Shown here in pieces: positions 26,751-36,119 of a stretch of 64,000 bases of DNA. Under the pieces are notes generated by a model. It was given only the letters and a program-made list of their open reading frames with translations. It had not been told where the DNA came from and did no database searches. The stretch is from the NCBI GenBank assembly GCA_934695325.1, contig CAKUVD010000010.1:62001-126000 (forward strand), written 5' to 3'. Numbering within the stretch: the stretch's first letter is position 1; each line of letters opens with the position of its first letter. The stretch is from an uncultured Bacteroidales bacterium (GTDB lineage Bacteria > Bacteroidota > Bacteroidia > Bacteroidales > UBA932). The translations under genes were made by a program, and so were the position numbers.

Positions 26751-27989
26751 TTACCACTCGAGAATCTTCTTGAAATCGTAGACAGAAGGGTCTGCGATAC
26801 CGAGAGCCTTGACAGCCTCGTAATCCTCAGGAGTTACATAGTGTGCTATGTACTTATAGTAGTTCTGCGCTGTACCTGCATTGATATCCACGACTCTCGG
26901 AGGAATCTTTCCAGTCTCAGGATCCTGGAGATCAGCAAGATAGAGAGGTGAGACGTTGCCGTATGAATCTACATATACCATGCAGCCGGTCTTGCCCTCG
27001 CTGAACAGCTGATATACGCCCATTGCGAGCTCGGTGCAGTATGTGAGGTCATAAGCGACAGGGTCCTGGCAGCGGACGTCGTAGCCGATTTCCACCGGAC
27101 GGCTCTTCACCTTGAGGCCAACCTTCTTGAACTCCTTCTCGAGAAGTTCGTTGAAGAGGACAGCCTTGGAGATCTTTCCGAGCTCCGGATGGCCATGCTC
27201 ATCATATGTGAAGTGAACACCTGCCTCTGCGGCTTCCTTCGCGACTTCCTCATTGTGGAACAGACCCTCTGCAGCCACTACCGTACCGTAGTTTACGCCC
27301 ATGATCTTTCTCTTGAGGATGGCTGAAATGGAAAGACGGATGATCTTGTCGAGAGTCATCTGAGTCTTGTTGAACATCTCAGGGATGATGGTCATAGGGC
27401 AATGCGTAGCCTCACCGATACCGAGCGCGAGGCTGCCGCAGGTACGGCCCATAGCCGAGATCACCAGCCAGTTGCCGGAAGTGCGGGCATCCTCATAGAT
27501 AGTCCTGGCGATATGTGCGCCTTCATTCTTCGCTGAATTGTATCCGAATGTCGGAGTGTTCGCAGGAAGAGGAAGGTCATTGTCAATGGTCTTAGGGCAA
27601 TGGATATTCGCAATAGGATAGTTCTTGGCTGCGAGGAACTTGGAGATCCTGTTGGCTGTAGAGGCTGTATCGTCACCGCCGATGGTCACGAGAAGCTTGA
27701 TGTTGTTATCCTTGAAGAGCTCGAGATTGAAATTCTTCTCGAAATCCTCGTCTGTCGGCTTGAAACGGCTCATTTCGAGGTAAGAACCGCCACGGTTGAA
27801 GTAACGGTCAGCCTTGAAGAAGTCGAGTTCCTCTGTACGGGCGTTCTTGCTGAAAAGTCCTGAATATCCGCCGTGGAGTCCGATTACCCTGTATCCCTTA
27901 GAAAGGAATGTCTTTGCCACACTCATTGATACTGAGTTCATTCCCGGGGCTGGACCGCCACCGCACAAGATGATGATTGCGTCTTTCAT
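26751..27989 (-). CDS. 6-phosphofructokinase, PPi-dependent type
   Basis: 412 residues. The N-terminal substrate/nucleotide loop is CGGGPAPGMNS. The two positions that separate phosphoryl donors read GGDD (104-107) instead of GGDG, and PKTIDND (132-138) with Lys in place of Gly. Both are the signature of diphosphate-dependent enzymes, with the catalytic base in TIDND. It phosphorylates fructose 6-phosphate to the 1,6-bisphosphate in the cytoplasm, reversibly if PPi is used. Bacteroidetes often carry both donor types; only this one is in the window. The gene is monocistronic, with its own promoter and terminator, and is divergent from ligA. Confidence 0.9.
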   Translation of the reverse strand: MKDAIIILCGGGPAPGMNSVSMSVAKTFLSKGYRVIGLHGGYSGLFSKNARTEELDFFKADRYFNRGGSYLEMSRFKPTDEDFEKNFNLELFKDNNIKLLVTIGGDDTASTANRISKFLAAKNYPIANIHCPKTIDNDLPLPANTPTFGYNSAKNEGAHIARTIYEDARTSGNWLVISAMGRTCGSLALGIGEATHCPMTIIPEMFNKTQMTLDKIIRLSISAILKRKIMGVNYGTVVAAEGLFHNEEVAKEAAEAGVHFTYDEHGHPELGKISKAVLFNELLEKEFKKVGLKVKSRPVEIGYDVRCQDPVAYDLTYCTELAMGVYQLFSEGKTGCMVYVDSYGNVSPLYLADLQDPETGKIPPRVVDINAGTAQNYYKYIAHYVTPEDYEAVKALGIADPSVYDFKKILEW

Positions 27990-28034
27990 AATTCTTGACT
28001 AAAAGTTATAATGATGTAATATCTTTCCGGGCTG

Positions 28035-28068
28035 CAAAATTATCACTTTTCGTCCGATTTTCCACAAA
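28035..28068 (-). promoter_or_regulatory. Promoter of the phosphofructokinase gene
   Basis: Minus strand TTTG (28068-28065), 22 bases, TAATTTTG (28042-28035), 45 bases before the ATG at 27989. Confidence 0.5.
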
Positions 28069-28076
28069 AAAATGGT

Positions 28077-28084
28077 TAAATTTG
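28077..28084 (+). promoter_or_regulatory. Candidate -7 box of ligA
   Basis: TAAATTTG fits TAnnTTTG and would give a leader of about 75 bases to the ligA ATG. No clear -33 box is present. Confidence 0.35.
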
Positions 28085-28167
28085 TAAGTTTAGAGGTCAA
28101 TCCGCCGCGATAGCCTCGTAAATCCAAGCCGAGCCCGAAAGGCCTGGCATTTTATAAACCGAAGAAT

Positions 28168-30273
28168 ATGGATCGCCAACAGGCAGAAAACAGAATAAAG
28201 GAACTCAGGAAGATACTCTGGGATAACAGCAGGAAGTACTACGTGGACAACGCTCCTGAAATCAGCGACTACGAGTATGACCACCTAATGTACGAGCTGG
28301 CAGACCTTGAGAGGCAGTATCCTGACCTCGTCACTCCGGACTCCCCTACCCGCAAGGTGGGAAGCGACCTGGAGAACTCGGACGAGACGGGCAGGACGCT
28401 GGTCACTGCCAAGAAGGAGTTCGCGCAGTATCCGCACAAGTATCCGATGCTGTCACTCGGCAACACATACAATATCGGAGAGATAGAGGATTTCGTGGCC
28501 AGGGCGTCCAAGGCCATCAGCAAGCCGTTCACATATTCCTGTGAACTGAAATTTGACGGCACTGCCATCTGCCTGACCTACAGGGACGGCAAACTTTTCA
28601 GGGCATTGACCCGCGGAGACGGCATAATCGGTGATGACGTGACCGACAATGTCCGCCATATCAGCAATATACCTGCCACCCTCAAGGGCTCGGGATATCC
28701 GGAGGAGTTCGAGATAAGAGGCGAGATACTGATGCCGTACAAGGCATTCGACGCGTTGAACGAGGAGAGACTCAGGAACGAAGACCAGCCGTTCGCCAAT
28801 CCGAGGAACGCGGCTTCCGGCTCTCTCAAGTTGCTTGACCAGGAGGAAGTAGGACGCAGAGGGCTCTGGTGCACATTGTATCATATTCCGAGCCCTGACG
28901 TGACATTCGCCACACACGATGAGGCCCTGAATGCCGCGGCATCTTGGGGACTCCCTGTATCTGACAAGCGCAGGATCTGCCACAATATCGAAGAAATCGA
29001 GAATTACATAAACTACTGGGACAAGGAGCGCAAGTTCCTCCCGTATGCGACAGACGGCATTGTCATAAAAATCAATGAACTGGAATATCAGACCGAACTC
29101 GGCTATACGGCGAAGTTCCCGCGATGGGCTGTAGCGTACAAGTTCAAGGCAGAACAGGCATTGACACAGATTAGGTCCATCGACTATCAGATGGGACGCA
29201 CCGGGGCGGTGACTCCGGTAGCGAATCTGGATCCGGTGCAGCTCTCAGGTACGGTGGTCAAGCGGGCGACTCTGAACAATGCAGATATGATGGCGCAGAT
29301 GGACATCCGCATTGGCGATTTCGTCTATGTTGAGAAGGGCGGCGAGATCATACCTAAGATCACGGGCGTGGAACTCTCCAGAAGAGGGCCTGATGTACGC
29401 AAGCCGGAATTTCCGACTGTCTGCCCTGACTGCGGCACGCCGCTGGTCCGTGAAGATGACGAGGCGAAATGGTTCTGCCCGAATGTAGACGGATGCCCGA
29501 CCCAGATAAAGGGACGCCTGGTGCACTTCCTCAGCAGGAAAGCGATGAACGTCATCGCCGGCGACGCAACCGTGGACCAGCTTTTCGCACTGGATCTTGT
29601 CAGGACACCGGCCGACTTCTATGATCTTCGCAAGTCGGATCTGCTCCGTATGGAAGGATGGAAGGACCGGTCTGCGCAGAGATTCCTTGACAGCTTGAAG
29701 AATAGCCTCAAAGTGCCATTCGACCGTGTGCTTTTCGCATTGGGAATCAGATATGTGGGTGAATCCACGGCGAAAGAGATAGCCACGCACTTCGGAGACA
29801 TTGATTCCATAGCAGGGGCCTCGCTGGAGCAGTTGCTGGAGGTTCCGGACGTAGGTGACGTAATCGCAAGAAGCGTCTATGATTTCTTCAGAGATGAAAG
29901 GCATTTACTGGAAATACAGCGTCTCAAGGCGGACGGTCTGAAAATGTCCATGGAGGCTCCGGCGGAGAATCTCTCGGCGGCCCTGGCAGGCAAGACAATA
30001 GTGATATCCGGCAACTTCAGCATATCCAGAGACGAGATGAAGCGGCTGATAGAACTTCACGGAGGAAAGAACAGCGGCTCCATAAGCGGCAAGACATCAT
30101 TCATACTTGCAGGGAGCAAGCCGGGGCCGGAGAAAATGAAAAAGGCGGAGCAGCTCGGAATTCCCGTAATCAGTGAGGAAGAGTTCAGGGCAATGCTGCC
30201 GGACGGGGCGCTGGCGAAGGCTCCGGCTGCGGATGAGGAACCGATGACAGACTTGTTCGGAGGTGCCGTGTAA
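28168..30273 (+). CDS. ligA: NAD-dependent DNA ligase
   Basis: 701 residues, slightly longer than the usual 670. In order it shows the Ia domain (MDRQQAENRIKELRK and EISDYEYDHLMYEL), the adenylation domain with the catalytic Lys128 in ELKFDGTAI, the OB fold (MGRTGAVTPVANLDPVQLSG), a four-Cys zinc finger (CPDCGTPL, WFCPNVDGCPTQ), helix-hairpin-helix repeats and a C-terminal BRCT domain (LAGKTIVISGNFS, LHGGKNSGSISGKTSFILAG). It seals nicks during replication and repair using NAD. The extra length is a tail after BRCT (KAPAADEEPMTDLFG) whose DLFG end could be a short protein-binding peptide. Eleven bases separate it from the next gene. Confidence 0.98.
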   Translation: MDRQQAENRIKELRKILWDNSRKYYVDNAPEISDYEYDHLMYELADLERQYPDLVTPDSPTRKVGSDLENSDETGRTLVTAKKEFAQYPHKYPMLSLGNTYNIGEIEDFVARASKAISKPFTYSCELKFDGTAICLTYRDGKLFRALTRGDGIIGDDVTDNVRHISNIPATLKGSGYPEEFEIRGEILMPYKAFDALNEERLRNEDQPFANPRNAASGSLKLLDQEEVGRRGLWCTLYHIPSPDVTFATHDEALNAAASWGLPVSDKRRICHNIEEIENYINYWDKERKFLPYATDGIVIKINELEYQTELGYTAKFPRWAVAYKFKAEQALTQIRSIDYQMGRTGAVTPVANLDPVQLSGTVVKRATLNNADMMAQMDIRIGDFVYVEKGGEIIPKITGVELSRRGPDVRKPEFPTVCPDCGTPLVREDDEAKWFCPNVDGCPTQIKGRLVHFLSRKAMNVIAGDATVDQLFALDLVRTPADFYDLRKSDLLRMEGWKDRSAQRFLDSLKNSLKVPFDRVLFALGIRYVGESTAKEIATHFGDIDSIAGASLEQLLEVPDVGDVIARSVYDFFRDERHLLEIQRLKADGLKMSMEAPAENLSAALAGKTIVISGNFSISRDEMKRLIELHGGKNSGSISGKTSFILAGSKPGPEKMKKAEQLGIPVISEEEFRAMLPDGALAKAPAADEEPMTDLFGGAV

Positions 30274-30284
30274 AGACGAATATA

Positions 30285-31211
30285 ATGGGAATCAATACTA
30301 AGATACGTAAATTCAAGACATATCTGTCAGACGATATCTGGACTGTGAACTATGAGAATCTCTCGAGGATGCGCGCGCATCTCGTAAAAGATTTGAGAGT
30401 GCTTGTCATCACAGCCAAGACATTCTCGGCCCAGAAAATCGGATTCCAGGCTGTCGCGCTCAGTTTCTTCTGCACGATGGCCGCTGTGCCGTTCATCGCC
30501 ATAGCCTTCGCCATAACAGGAGGCCTCGGACTTGAGGATGCGCTCAAGCAGGTGCTGTCCGCCAACATCTCGAACCAGCAGGCGGTGGACACCTTGTTCG
30601 GTTTCGCCGAGAATATCATAAACACGGCACAGTCCAGTCCTGTAGGCCTGGTGAGTGCGATTCTCTTCGCCTGGCTCGTCGTGTGGATGATGATGTGCGT
30701 GGAATCCGTGTTCAACAACGTATGGCGTGTGAACAAATCCCGCAACATACTGAAGCGCTTCTCATTCTACACTCTGATAATAGTGCTCTCCCCTTTCGTG
30801 ATGCTGCTGTTTTTCTCCGGATCCATCATATATTCCAACGTGCTGAACATCTTGCTCCCGAACGGAGTGGCATTCTCTGAAAGCATAAGGACATTCCTCG
30901 GCTGGATAATATTCGGAGCGGTCTCAGTCCTCACATTCTCCGCGATGTACAAGTTCATCCCGAACCACGTAGTCGAATACAGGCACGCATTCAAGGCGGC
31001 CCTGCTTTCCGGCCCGGTGTTCACCATAATGCAATATCTTTTCCTGGAGACGCAGATATTCGTGTCCAGGCTCAACACAATATACGGCGCCGTAGCCGCC
31101 ATACCGCTTTTTATGTTCTGGCTGAACTTCGGCTGGTTCATCATTCTGATAGGTGCTGAACTTTCCTATGCGTTCCAGAATGTGGACAACTATAATCTTG
31201 AGATGAAATGA
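30285..31211 (+). CDS. YihY/BrkB family inner-membrane protein
   Basis: 308 residues with six predicted membrane segments, among them AVALSFFCTMAAVPFIAIAF, VGLVSAILFAWLVVWMMMCV, FSFYTLIIVLSPFVMLLFF and the last near IPLFMFWLNFGWFIILIGAEL. The early ALSFF.T..AVPF and the late IPLFMFWLNFGWFIILIGAEL regions are hallmarks of the YihY/virulence factor BrkB family. The protein was once thought to be RNase BN; that view is no longer held and its function is unknown. It lies between ligA and the (p)ppGpp enzyme gene, whose ATG overlaps its stop, so the three are probably co-expressed. Confidence 0.93.
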   Translation: MGINTKIRKFKTYLSDDIWTVNYENLSRMRAHLVKDLRVLVITAKTFSAQKIGFQAVALSFFCTMAAVPFIAIAFAITGGLGLEDALKQVLSANISNQQAVDTLFGFAENIINTAQSSPVGLVSAILFAWLVVWMMMCVESVFNNVWRVNKSRNILKRFSFYTLIIVLSPFVMLLFFSGSIIYSNVLNILLPNGVAFSESIRTFLGWIIFGAVSVLTFSAMYKFIPNHVVEYRHAFKAALLSGPVFTIMQYLFLETQIFVSRLNTIYGAVAAIPLFMFWLNFGWFIILIGAELSYAFQNVDNYNLEMK

Positions 31212-33391
31212 GCTTTTCAGAATTCACACAGAAGGACTATGAAGTCATAGCCAGGAACTATGCCGACCTCAAGGAGGCCGCCAGGAAGCGGTGCGCCGGC
31301 GAGCAGGAACTTGCGGTGGTACAGAAAGCCTTCGATTTCGCCAATGAAGCGCACAAGAACGTCAGACGGCGTTCAGGAGAACCATATATACTTCACCCTA
31401 TCGCTGTCGCGAAAATCGTCGTCAATGACATCGGGCTGGGCTACAAGTCCATCGCGGCTGCACTGCTGCACGACGTGGTCGAAGACACGGATTATACCGT
31501 GGATGACATCCGCAATCTCTTCGGCGACAAGATCGCATCCCTTGTGGATGGACTCACGAAGATAAAGAACGTCCTCGACAACCAGGACAAGAAGAACAAA
31601 AACGGCTATACCGAAAGCCTCCAGGCAGAGAATTTCAAGCGCATCCTCCTCACTCTCAATGATGATGTGCGTGTCGTGCTGATAAAGCTCGCCGACCGTC
31701 TCCACAACTGCAGGACCATCGAGTTTATGCCGGAATACAAGAGAGACAAGATCCTGAGCGAAACGATGTTCATCTTCATCCCTCTGGCGCACAGGCTCGG
31801 CCTCTACGAAGTGAAGTCGGAAATGGAGAACATCTGGCTGCGCTACAAGGAGCCTGACGCATACAATGACATCAGTGCGAAGATAAACAGGGATATGTCC
31901 GACAAGGAGAAGAGCATTGACGAATTCATCAAGCCTATCAGAGAGGCCCTCGAGAACGCCGGGTTCGATTTCGAGATAAAGAAGCGTGTCAAGACTCCTT
32001 ATTCCATCTGGCATAAGATGGTCACCAAGCAGATAACGTTCGAGCAGGTGTATGACCTATATGCTGTGAGGATAATCTTCAATCCATCCTCGGTGAACAC
32101 TCAGGAGACCGAGCGCGACCAATGCTACCACGTATTCTCCATCATAACAGGCATATACAGATACAAGGCCGACCGTGTCAGAGACTGGGTGAAACACCCT
32201 AAGAGCAACGGTTACGAAGCGCTTCACTGCACTCTGATGAGCCAGACAGGCATCTGGATAGAGGTTCAGATACGCACACGCAGGATGGACGACATCGCAG
32301 AGAAGGGAATCGCGGCGCACTGGGCGTACAAGCAGGACGGCTACATCAGCGAGAATGACAATGAGATGGACAAATGGCTGTCCAAAGTCAAGGAGATACT
32401 TGTCAATCCCGATGTCAATGCACTGGAACTTCTCGACATCATACATAACGACCTCACCACCTCCACGATCCTGGTGTTCACGCCGAAGGGCGAGCAGAAA
32501 TCCATACAGAAAGGGGCTACCGCCCTGGATTTCGCATATATGATACATTCTGAGATAGGTTGCAAGGCGATTGCCGCCAAAGTCAATATGAAACTGGTCC
32601 CGCTTTCCTATGTCCTCAAGACAGGCGACCAGGTCGAGATCATCTCTGCCGAAGACGAGCATCCTAAGACAGAATGGCTGGACTTCCTGCAGACACGACA
32701 CGCCAGGAACCTGGTGATGGACTGGTTCCGTCCGCAGAGGGCCGAGTACATCGAAGCCGGCAGAAAGGCATTGACGGAAAAGTTCAAGTCTCTCGGACTG
32801 AAATTCGACGACAGCTCCGCAAGGAGGATCGCGGCTTCGCTGGAGCTGAACAATTCGGATGAGCTCCTGTTCCGCTACGGAGTAGGCTATCTCAAGTTCG
32901 ACACTATCGCAGGCAAGATATCCGGCAGGGCCAAGAAGTCCGACGGCTTCACCATAAACGACCCTTCAAGCGGGCAGAAATATGTCATAGCGCCGTGCTG
33001 CAACCCGATTCCAGGAGACCCCGTCATAGGGTTCCTCTCGCCGGACGGCACGATTGTGGTACACAAGAAGAGCTGCAGCATCGCCGAGAACCTGGCGACA
33101 AAGCACGGCGACCTCATCGTGAAGACCAAATGGGAATCCGCCGAAGACAAGTCATTCCCTGTACGCATATCGCTCAAAGGGATTGACAGGATAGGACTGC
33201 TGAACGACATCACGGGCTATATCTCCGTGGTGATGGGCGTGAATATGCGTAAACTGGACCTGAATACGGAAAGCGGCATTTTCGAAGGCACCATAGATAT
33301 GTATGTGCACGACAAGGACGTCCTGGAGACAATGATCACGAAGTTGCGCAGTATCAAGGGAATACAGAGCGTGATGCGCGCCGAGTTATAA
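31208..33391 (+). CDS. Bifunctional (p)ppGpp synthetase/hydrolase (RelA/SpoT family)
   Basis: 727 residues. The N-terminal hydrolase has YILHPIAVAKIV and the HDVVED metal site, so (p)ppGpp breakdown should be active. The synthetase follows (TPYSIWHKMV, FEQVYDLYAVRIIF, RVRDWVKHPKSNGYEALHCT). The basic residues in RVRD match bifunctional enzymes rather than synthetase-only RelA. Next are the TGS domain (LVFTPKGEQKSIQKGATALDFAY), a conserved Cys segment (APCCNPIPGDPVIG) and a C-terminal ACT domain (RIGLLNDITGYIS). It makes and degrades the stringent-response alarmone in response to ribosome state. The ATG overlaps the yihY stop by 4 bases and its stop overlaps the next start by one base. Confidence 0.96.
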   Translation: MSFSEFTQKDYEVIARNYADLKEAARKRCAGEQELAVVQKAFDFANEAHKNVRRRSGEPYILHPIAVAKIVVNDIGLGYKSIAAALLHDVVEDTDYTVDDIRNLFGDKIASLVDGLTKIKNVLDNQDKKNKNGYTESLQAENFKRILLTLNDDVRVVLIKLADRLHNCRTIEFMPEYKRDKILSETMFIFIPLAHRLGLYEVKSEMENIWLRYKEPDAYNDISAKINRDMSDKEKSIDEFIKPIREALENAGFDFEIKKRVKTPYSIWHKMVTKQITFEQVYDLYAVRIIFNPSSVNTQETERDQCYHVFSIITGIYRYKADRVRDWVKHPKSNGYEALHCTLMSQTGIWIEVQIRTRRMDDIAEKGIAAHWAYKQDGYISENDNEMDKWLSKVKEILVNPDVNALELLDIIHNDLTTSTILVFTPKGEQKSIQKGATALDFAYMIHSEIGCKAIAAKVNMKLVPLSYVLKTGDQVEIISAEDEHPKTEWLDFLQTRHARNLVMDWFRPQRAEYIEAGRKALTEKFKSLGLKFDDSSARRIAASLELNNSDELLFRYGVGYLKFDTIAGKISGRAKKSDGFTINDPSSGQKYVIAPCCNPIPGDPVIGFLSPDGTIVVHKKSCSIAENLATKHGDLIVKTKWESAEDKSFPVRISLKGIDRIGLLNDITGYISVVMGVNMRKLDLNTESGIFEGTIDMYVHDKDVLETMITKLRSIKGIQSVMRAEL

Positions 33392-35199
33392 TGATGAATA
33401 TGAAAAGATATATAGAAAGACTGATTCCGGCGATACCGGTGGCGACAGTGCTTGGGGCAATGCTGTTCTCCCATTCCTGCGCCAACACGACCACACCGCC
33501 GAGCGGAGGCGACAAGGACACCATACCTCCGGTGATCACCAACATCTATCCGCTGCCTGGCACTGTCAATGTCCCTGTGCACAATACGCAGATCGCTATA
33601 ACTTTCAATGAATATGTGACGGTAAAGGACCCGAAAGGCATATTCCTTTCGCCGCCTCTGGAGAAGTCACCTAAATACAAGATCCGCGGAAAGTCCATCA
33701 TCGTATATTTCGAGTCAGACCTGGAGCCGAATACGACATACACGCTGGACCTCACGAATGCCATAGCGGACAACAACGAGGGGAATATGTACCCTGGATA
33801 CACGCTTATGTTCTCCACTGGCCCACAGATAGACTCGATGGCGATCACTGGCGTAGTGCGCGACTGCAACACGCTTCAGCCTATGAAAGGCGTGACAGTT
33901 ATGCTGTATAAGGATCTCGCAGACTCAGCCATATTCAAACATCGCCCGGATGCGGCGGTGAAGACGGACGACTGGGGATTCTTTGCGCTCAGGAACATAG
34001 CGGACACAACATACAGGCTATATGCCGTGAAAGATGAGAGCTCCAACAACATCTACGACCCGGACAATGATCTCATCGCATTCTGTGACAGCATAATACG
34101 TCCTACAATCGTAGCGTCAGACGATCTTCCGGAGCTGAAGAAATATGATATGAAAGACACCCTTCACTGTATGGACAGGAAGGCGGAATATGAGATGGTG
34201 ATGTTCCGCGAGAAGCCGAGCAAGCAGATGATAGTGAACAGAGAGCGCACACAACTCCGCTCAGCATACGTGACATTTATGGCTCCGGGAGCGCTCATTG
34301 ACTCGATGTGGGTGCGCGGAATCCCGGCGGACCGGCTGATCACCCAGTTCAACATCCAGCACGACAGCCTGGAGTTCTGGATCAATGACCGGAAACGTAT
34401 GCCCGACACTCTCAATGTCTTCATTGACTATATGAAGACCGACACTCTCGGGAAACTGGCCCCGTTCACAGAGCACCTGAAGCTCACGATGGAGAAGACA
34501 GGAGGCAAGTCCAAGAGCTCCAGGAGGGACATTAAACACGAAGACACGACCTGTGTGATGACAGTGACGGCAGAGCCGGAGAACATCGAGCAGAGCGGCT
34601 TCGGCATAGAGTTCAAATATCCGATAATAAACGAGAACTTCGATTCATTGACATTGACCTCTGTCAATCCGCGCCAGCAGGAGTCCAAGATGAAATTCTC
34701 CATAGAGCGAGATACGCTGAACCTGAGGAAGTACGTGCTCCGGCCGGAAGGGAAGCTGATGACTGGATATGAGTACAAACTGAAGATTCCTGCCCGCAGG
34801 TTCAGGGACATCAACGGGTTCTATAACGACAGCTCCGACGTGAAGGTGTCCCTGCCGAAAGATGACAAGCTCAGTTCACTGACGCTGGATCTCACTGGAG
34901 TGCATAACAAATACATCGTGGAACTCCTGAACGAGAAACGTGACAAGGTGCTCCGCACTTATATCATCGAGAACGACTCAGCCCTGCTCTTCCCCTATCT
35001 GAAGGCGGGCAAGTACTCAATCCGAATCACGGAGGACGTGAACAAGAACGGAATCGTGGACACGGGAAGCCTGCTTGAGCACAGACAGCCGGAGAAGGTT
35101 ATGTTCTACAAGCTCCGTGACGGTTCTTATGTCCTCACAGTCAAGGAATCCACCGAGATGGAGCAGAAGATAGATATTTCCAAGATGTTCGCGAAATGA
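33391..35199 (+). CDS. Ig-like-domain lipoprotein
   Basis: 602 residues. The signal peptide ends in the lipobox FSHSC, after which comes a typical Bacteroidetes start: TTTPPSGGDKDTIPPVI. Residues 45-145 form a bacterial Ig-like (Big_5/SbsA type) domain, with NTQIAITFNEYVTVKDP, GKSIIVYFESDLEPNTTYTL and YTLMFSTG. Later parts look like carboxypeptidase-regulatory-like beta sandwiches (ITGVVRDCNTLQPMKGVTV, GKYSIRITEDVNKNGIVDTG). It is probably an outer-membrane lipoprotein. Partner and role are unknown, but linkage to the beta-barrel protein encoded next (4-base overlap) suggests a joint envelope function. Confidence 0.88.
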   Translation: MMNMKRYIERLIPAIPVATVLGAMLFSHSCANTTTPPSGGDKDTIPPVITNIYPLPGTVNVPVHNTQIAITFNEYVTVKDPKGIFLSPPLEKSPKYKIRGKSIIVYFESDLEPNTTYTLDLTNAIADNNEGNMYPGYTLMFSTGPQIDSMAITGVVRDCNTLQPMKGVTVMLYKDLADSAIFKHRPDAAVKTDDWGFFALRNIADTTYRLYAVKDESSNNIYDPDNDLIAFCDSIIRPTIVASDDLPELKKYDMKDTLHCMDRKAEYEMVMFREKPSKQMIVNRERTQLRSAYVTFMAPGALIDSMWVRGIPADRLITQFNIQHDSLEFWINDRKRMPDTLNVFIDYMKTDTLGKLAPFTEHLKLTMEKTGGKSKSSRRDIKHEDTTCVMTVTAEPENIEQSGFGIEFKYPIINENFDSLTLTSVNPRQQESKMKFSIERDTLNLRKYVLRPEGKLMTGYEYKLKIPARRFRDINGFYNDSSDVKVSLPKDDKLSSLTLDLTGVHNKYIVELLNEKRDKVLRTYIIENDSALLFPYLKAGKYSIRITEDVNKNGIVDTGSLLEHRQPEKVMFYKLRDGSYVLTVKESTEMEQKIDISKMFAK

Positions 35200-36119
35200 G
35201 AATACATACAGCACTATTTATCTTGTCGGCGCTGATGCCGATGACAGCCTTCGGTCAGACACCGGGAGACACAGTCACGACGACATCGGCCGATACTATG
35301 AAGATGGCCGGACTCGTCCTGCCGTCAAAGGATACTGTCGCGGCGGAGCCTGCCCTGGAATACTCTGACATCTATCTGGATACGGTGAAGCTGAAACGTA
35401 AGTTCACCATAAACGACTACTCGATGATAGGCGTCCAGTACGGCGTCTCGCTCAGCCAGATGATGTTCAATCCTTCCAAGAAGCAGGGGATGCAGTTCAA
35501 CCCGGTCAATGTGGGAGTCGTGTTCACCAAATACGGAAAGATGTTCGGATATATGCCATATTTCGGCTTCCAGACAGGATTCTTCTACGGAAAGGAAGGA
35601 TATCAGTTCAAGATTGACAAGGAAACCGGCGACTATTCCGAGAATGTGGACGGTGCGACTTCCGCGACATACGAGTATGCGGAACTTCCGCTGCTCGCAC
35701 ATATGCATATGGATGTCTGGCATCTGAAGTTCTTCGTCAATGCAGGTCTTTTCGGAGCTTACCGGCTGAGCGTCGAGCGCGAAGGAAACATCGCAGACAA
35801 CTTCAGGACATCGTTCTATGACTATGATAAGAGGTTCGAGTACGGAATCAAGGCCGGAATCGGCTTCGGTTTCTTCTTCGACCCGATAGAGATACATTTC
35901 CAAGGAATGTACAGGTACTCCCTGGGAAGCCTGTACAAACCTGACTATAACAGCGAATATTATTACAGGTTCGCATATCCCTCTGACATAATCATCTCGG
36001 CAGGGATACACATCCAGCTGACGAAACGGACAGGAAAGACCAAGTCACAGTTGAGAAAAGAGGCAAAACAGCTTATATATGAGACAGGAAGTGAAAACAT
36101 TGACAGCGAAGGTCGGTAA
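35196..36119 (+). CDS. Outer-membrane beta-barrel protein, PorT-like
   Basis: 307 residues with a signal peptide (ILSALMPMTAFGQ). After a Thr/Asp-rich linker there is a run of alternating, aromatic-ended strands typical of small Bacteroidetes barrels: GVQYGVSLSQMMF, YMPYFGFQTGFFYGKEGYQF, YEYAELPLLAHMHM, FVNAGLFGAYRLS, GIKAGIGFGFFF, EIHFQGMYRYSLGSLY and IIISAGIHIQL. The AELPLLA motif is common to PorT-like and outer membrane beta-barrel family proteins. A PorT role in type IX secretion cannot be claimed from this alone. The C-terminal 41 bases overlap ispG, an unusually long overlap. Confidence 0.85.
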   Translation: MRIHTALFILSALMPMTAFGQTPGDTVTTTSADTMKMAGLVLPSKDTVAAEPALEYSDIYLDTVKLKRKFTINDYSMIGVQYGVSLSQMMFNPSKKQGMQFNPVNVGVVFTKYGKMFGYMPYFGFQTGFFYGKEGYQFKIDKETGDYSENVDGATSATYEYAELPLLAHMHMDVWHLKFFVNAGLFGAYRLSVEREGNIADNFRTSFYDYDKRFEYGIKAGIGFGFFFDPIEIHFQGMYRYSLGSLYKPDYNSEYYYRFAYPSDIIISAGIHIQLTKRTGKTKSQLRKEAKQLIYETGSENIDSEGR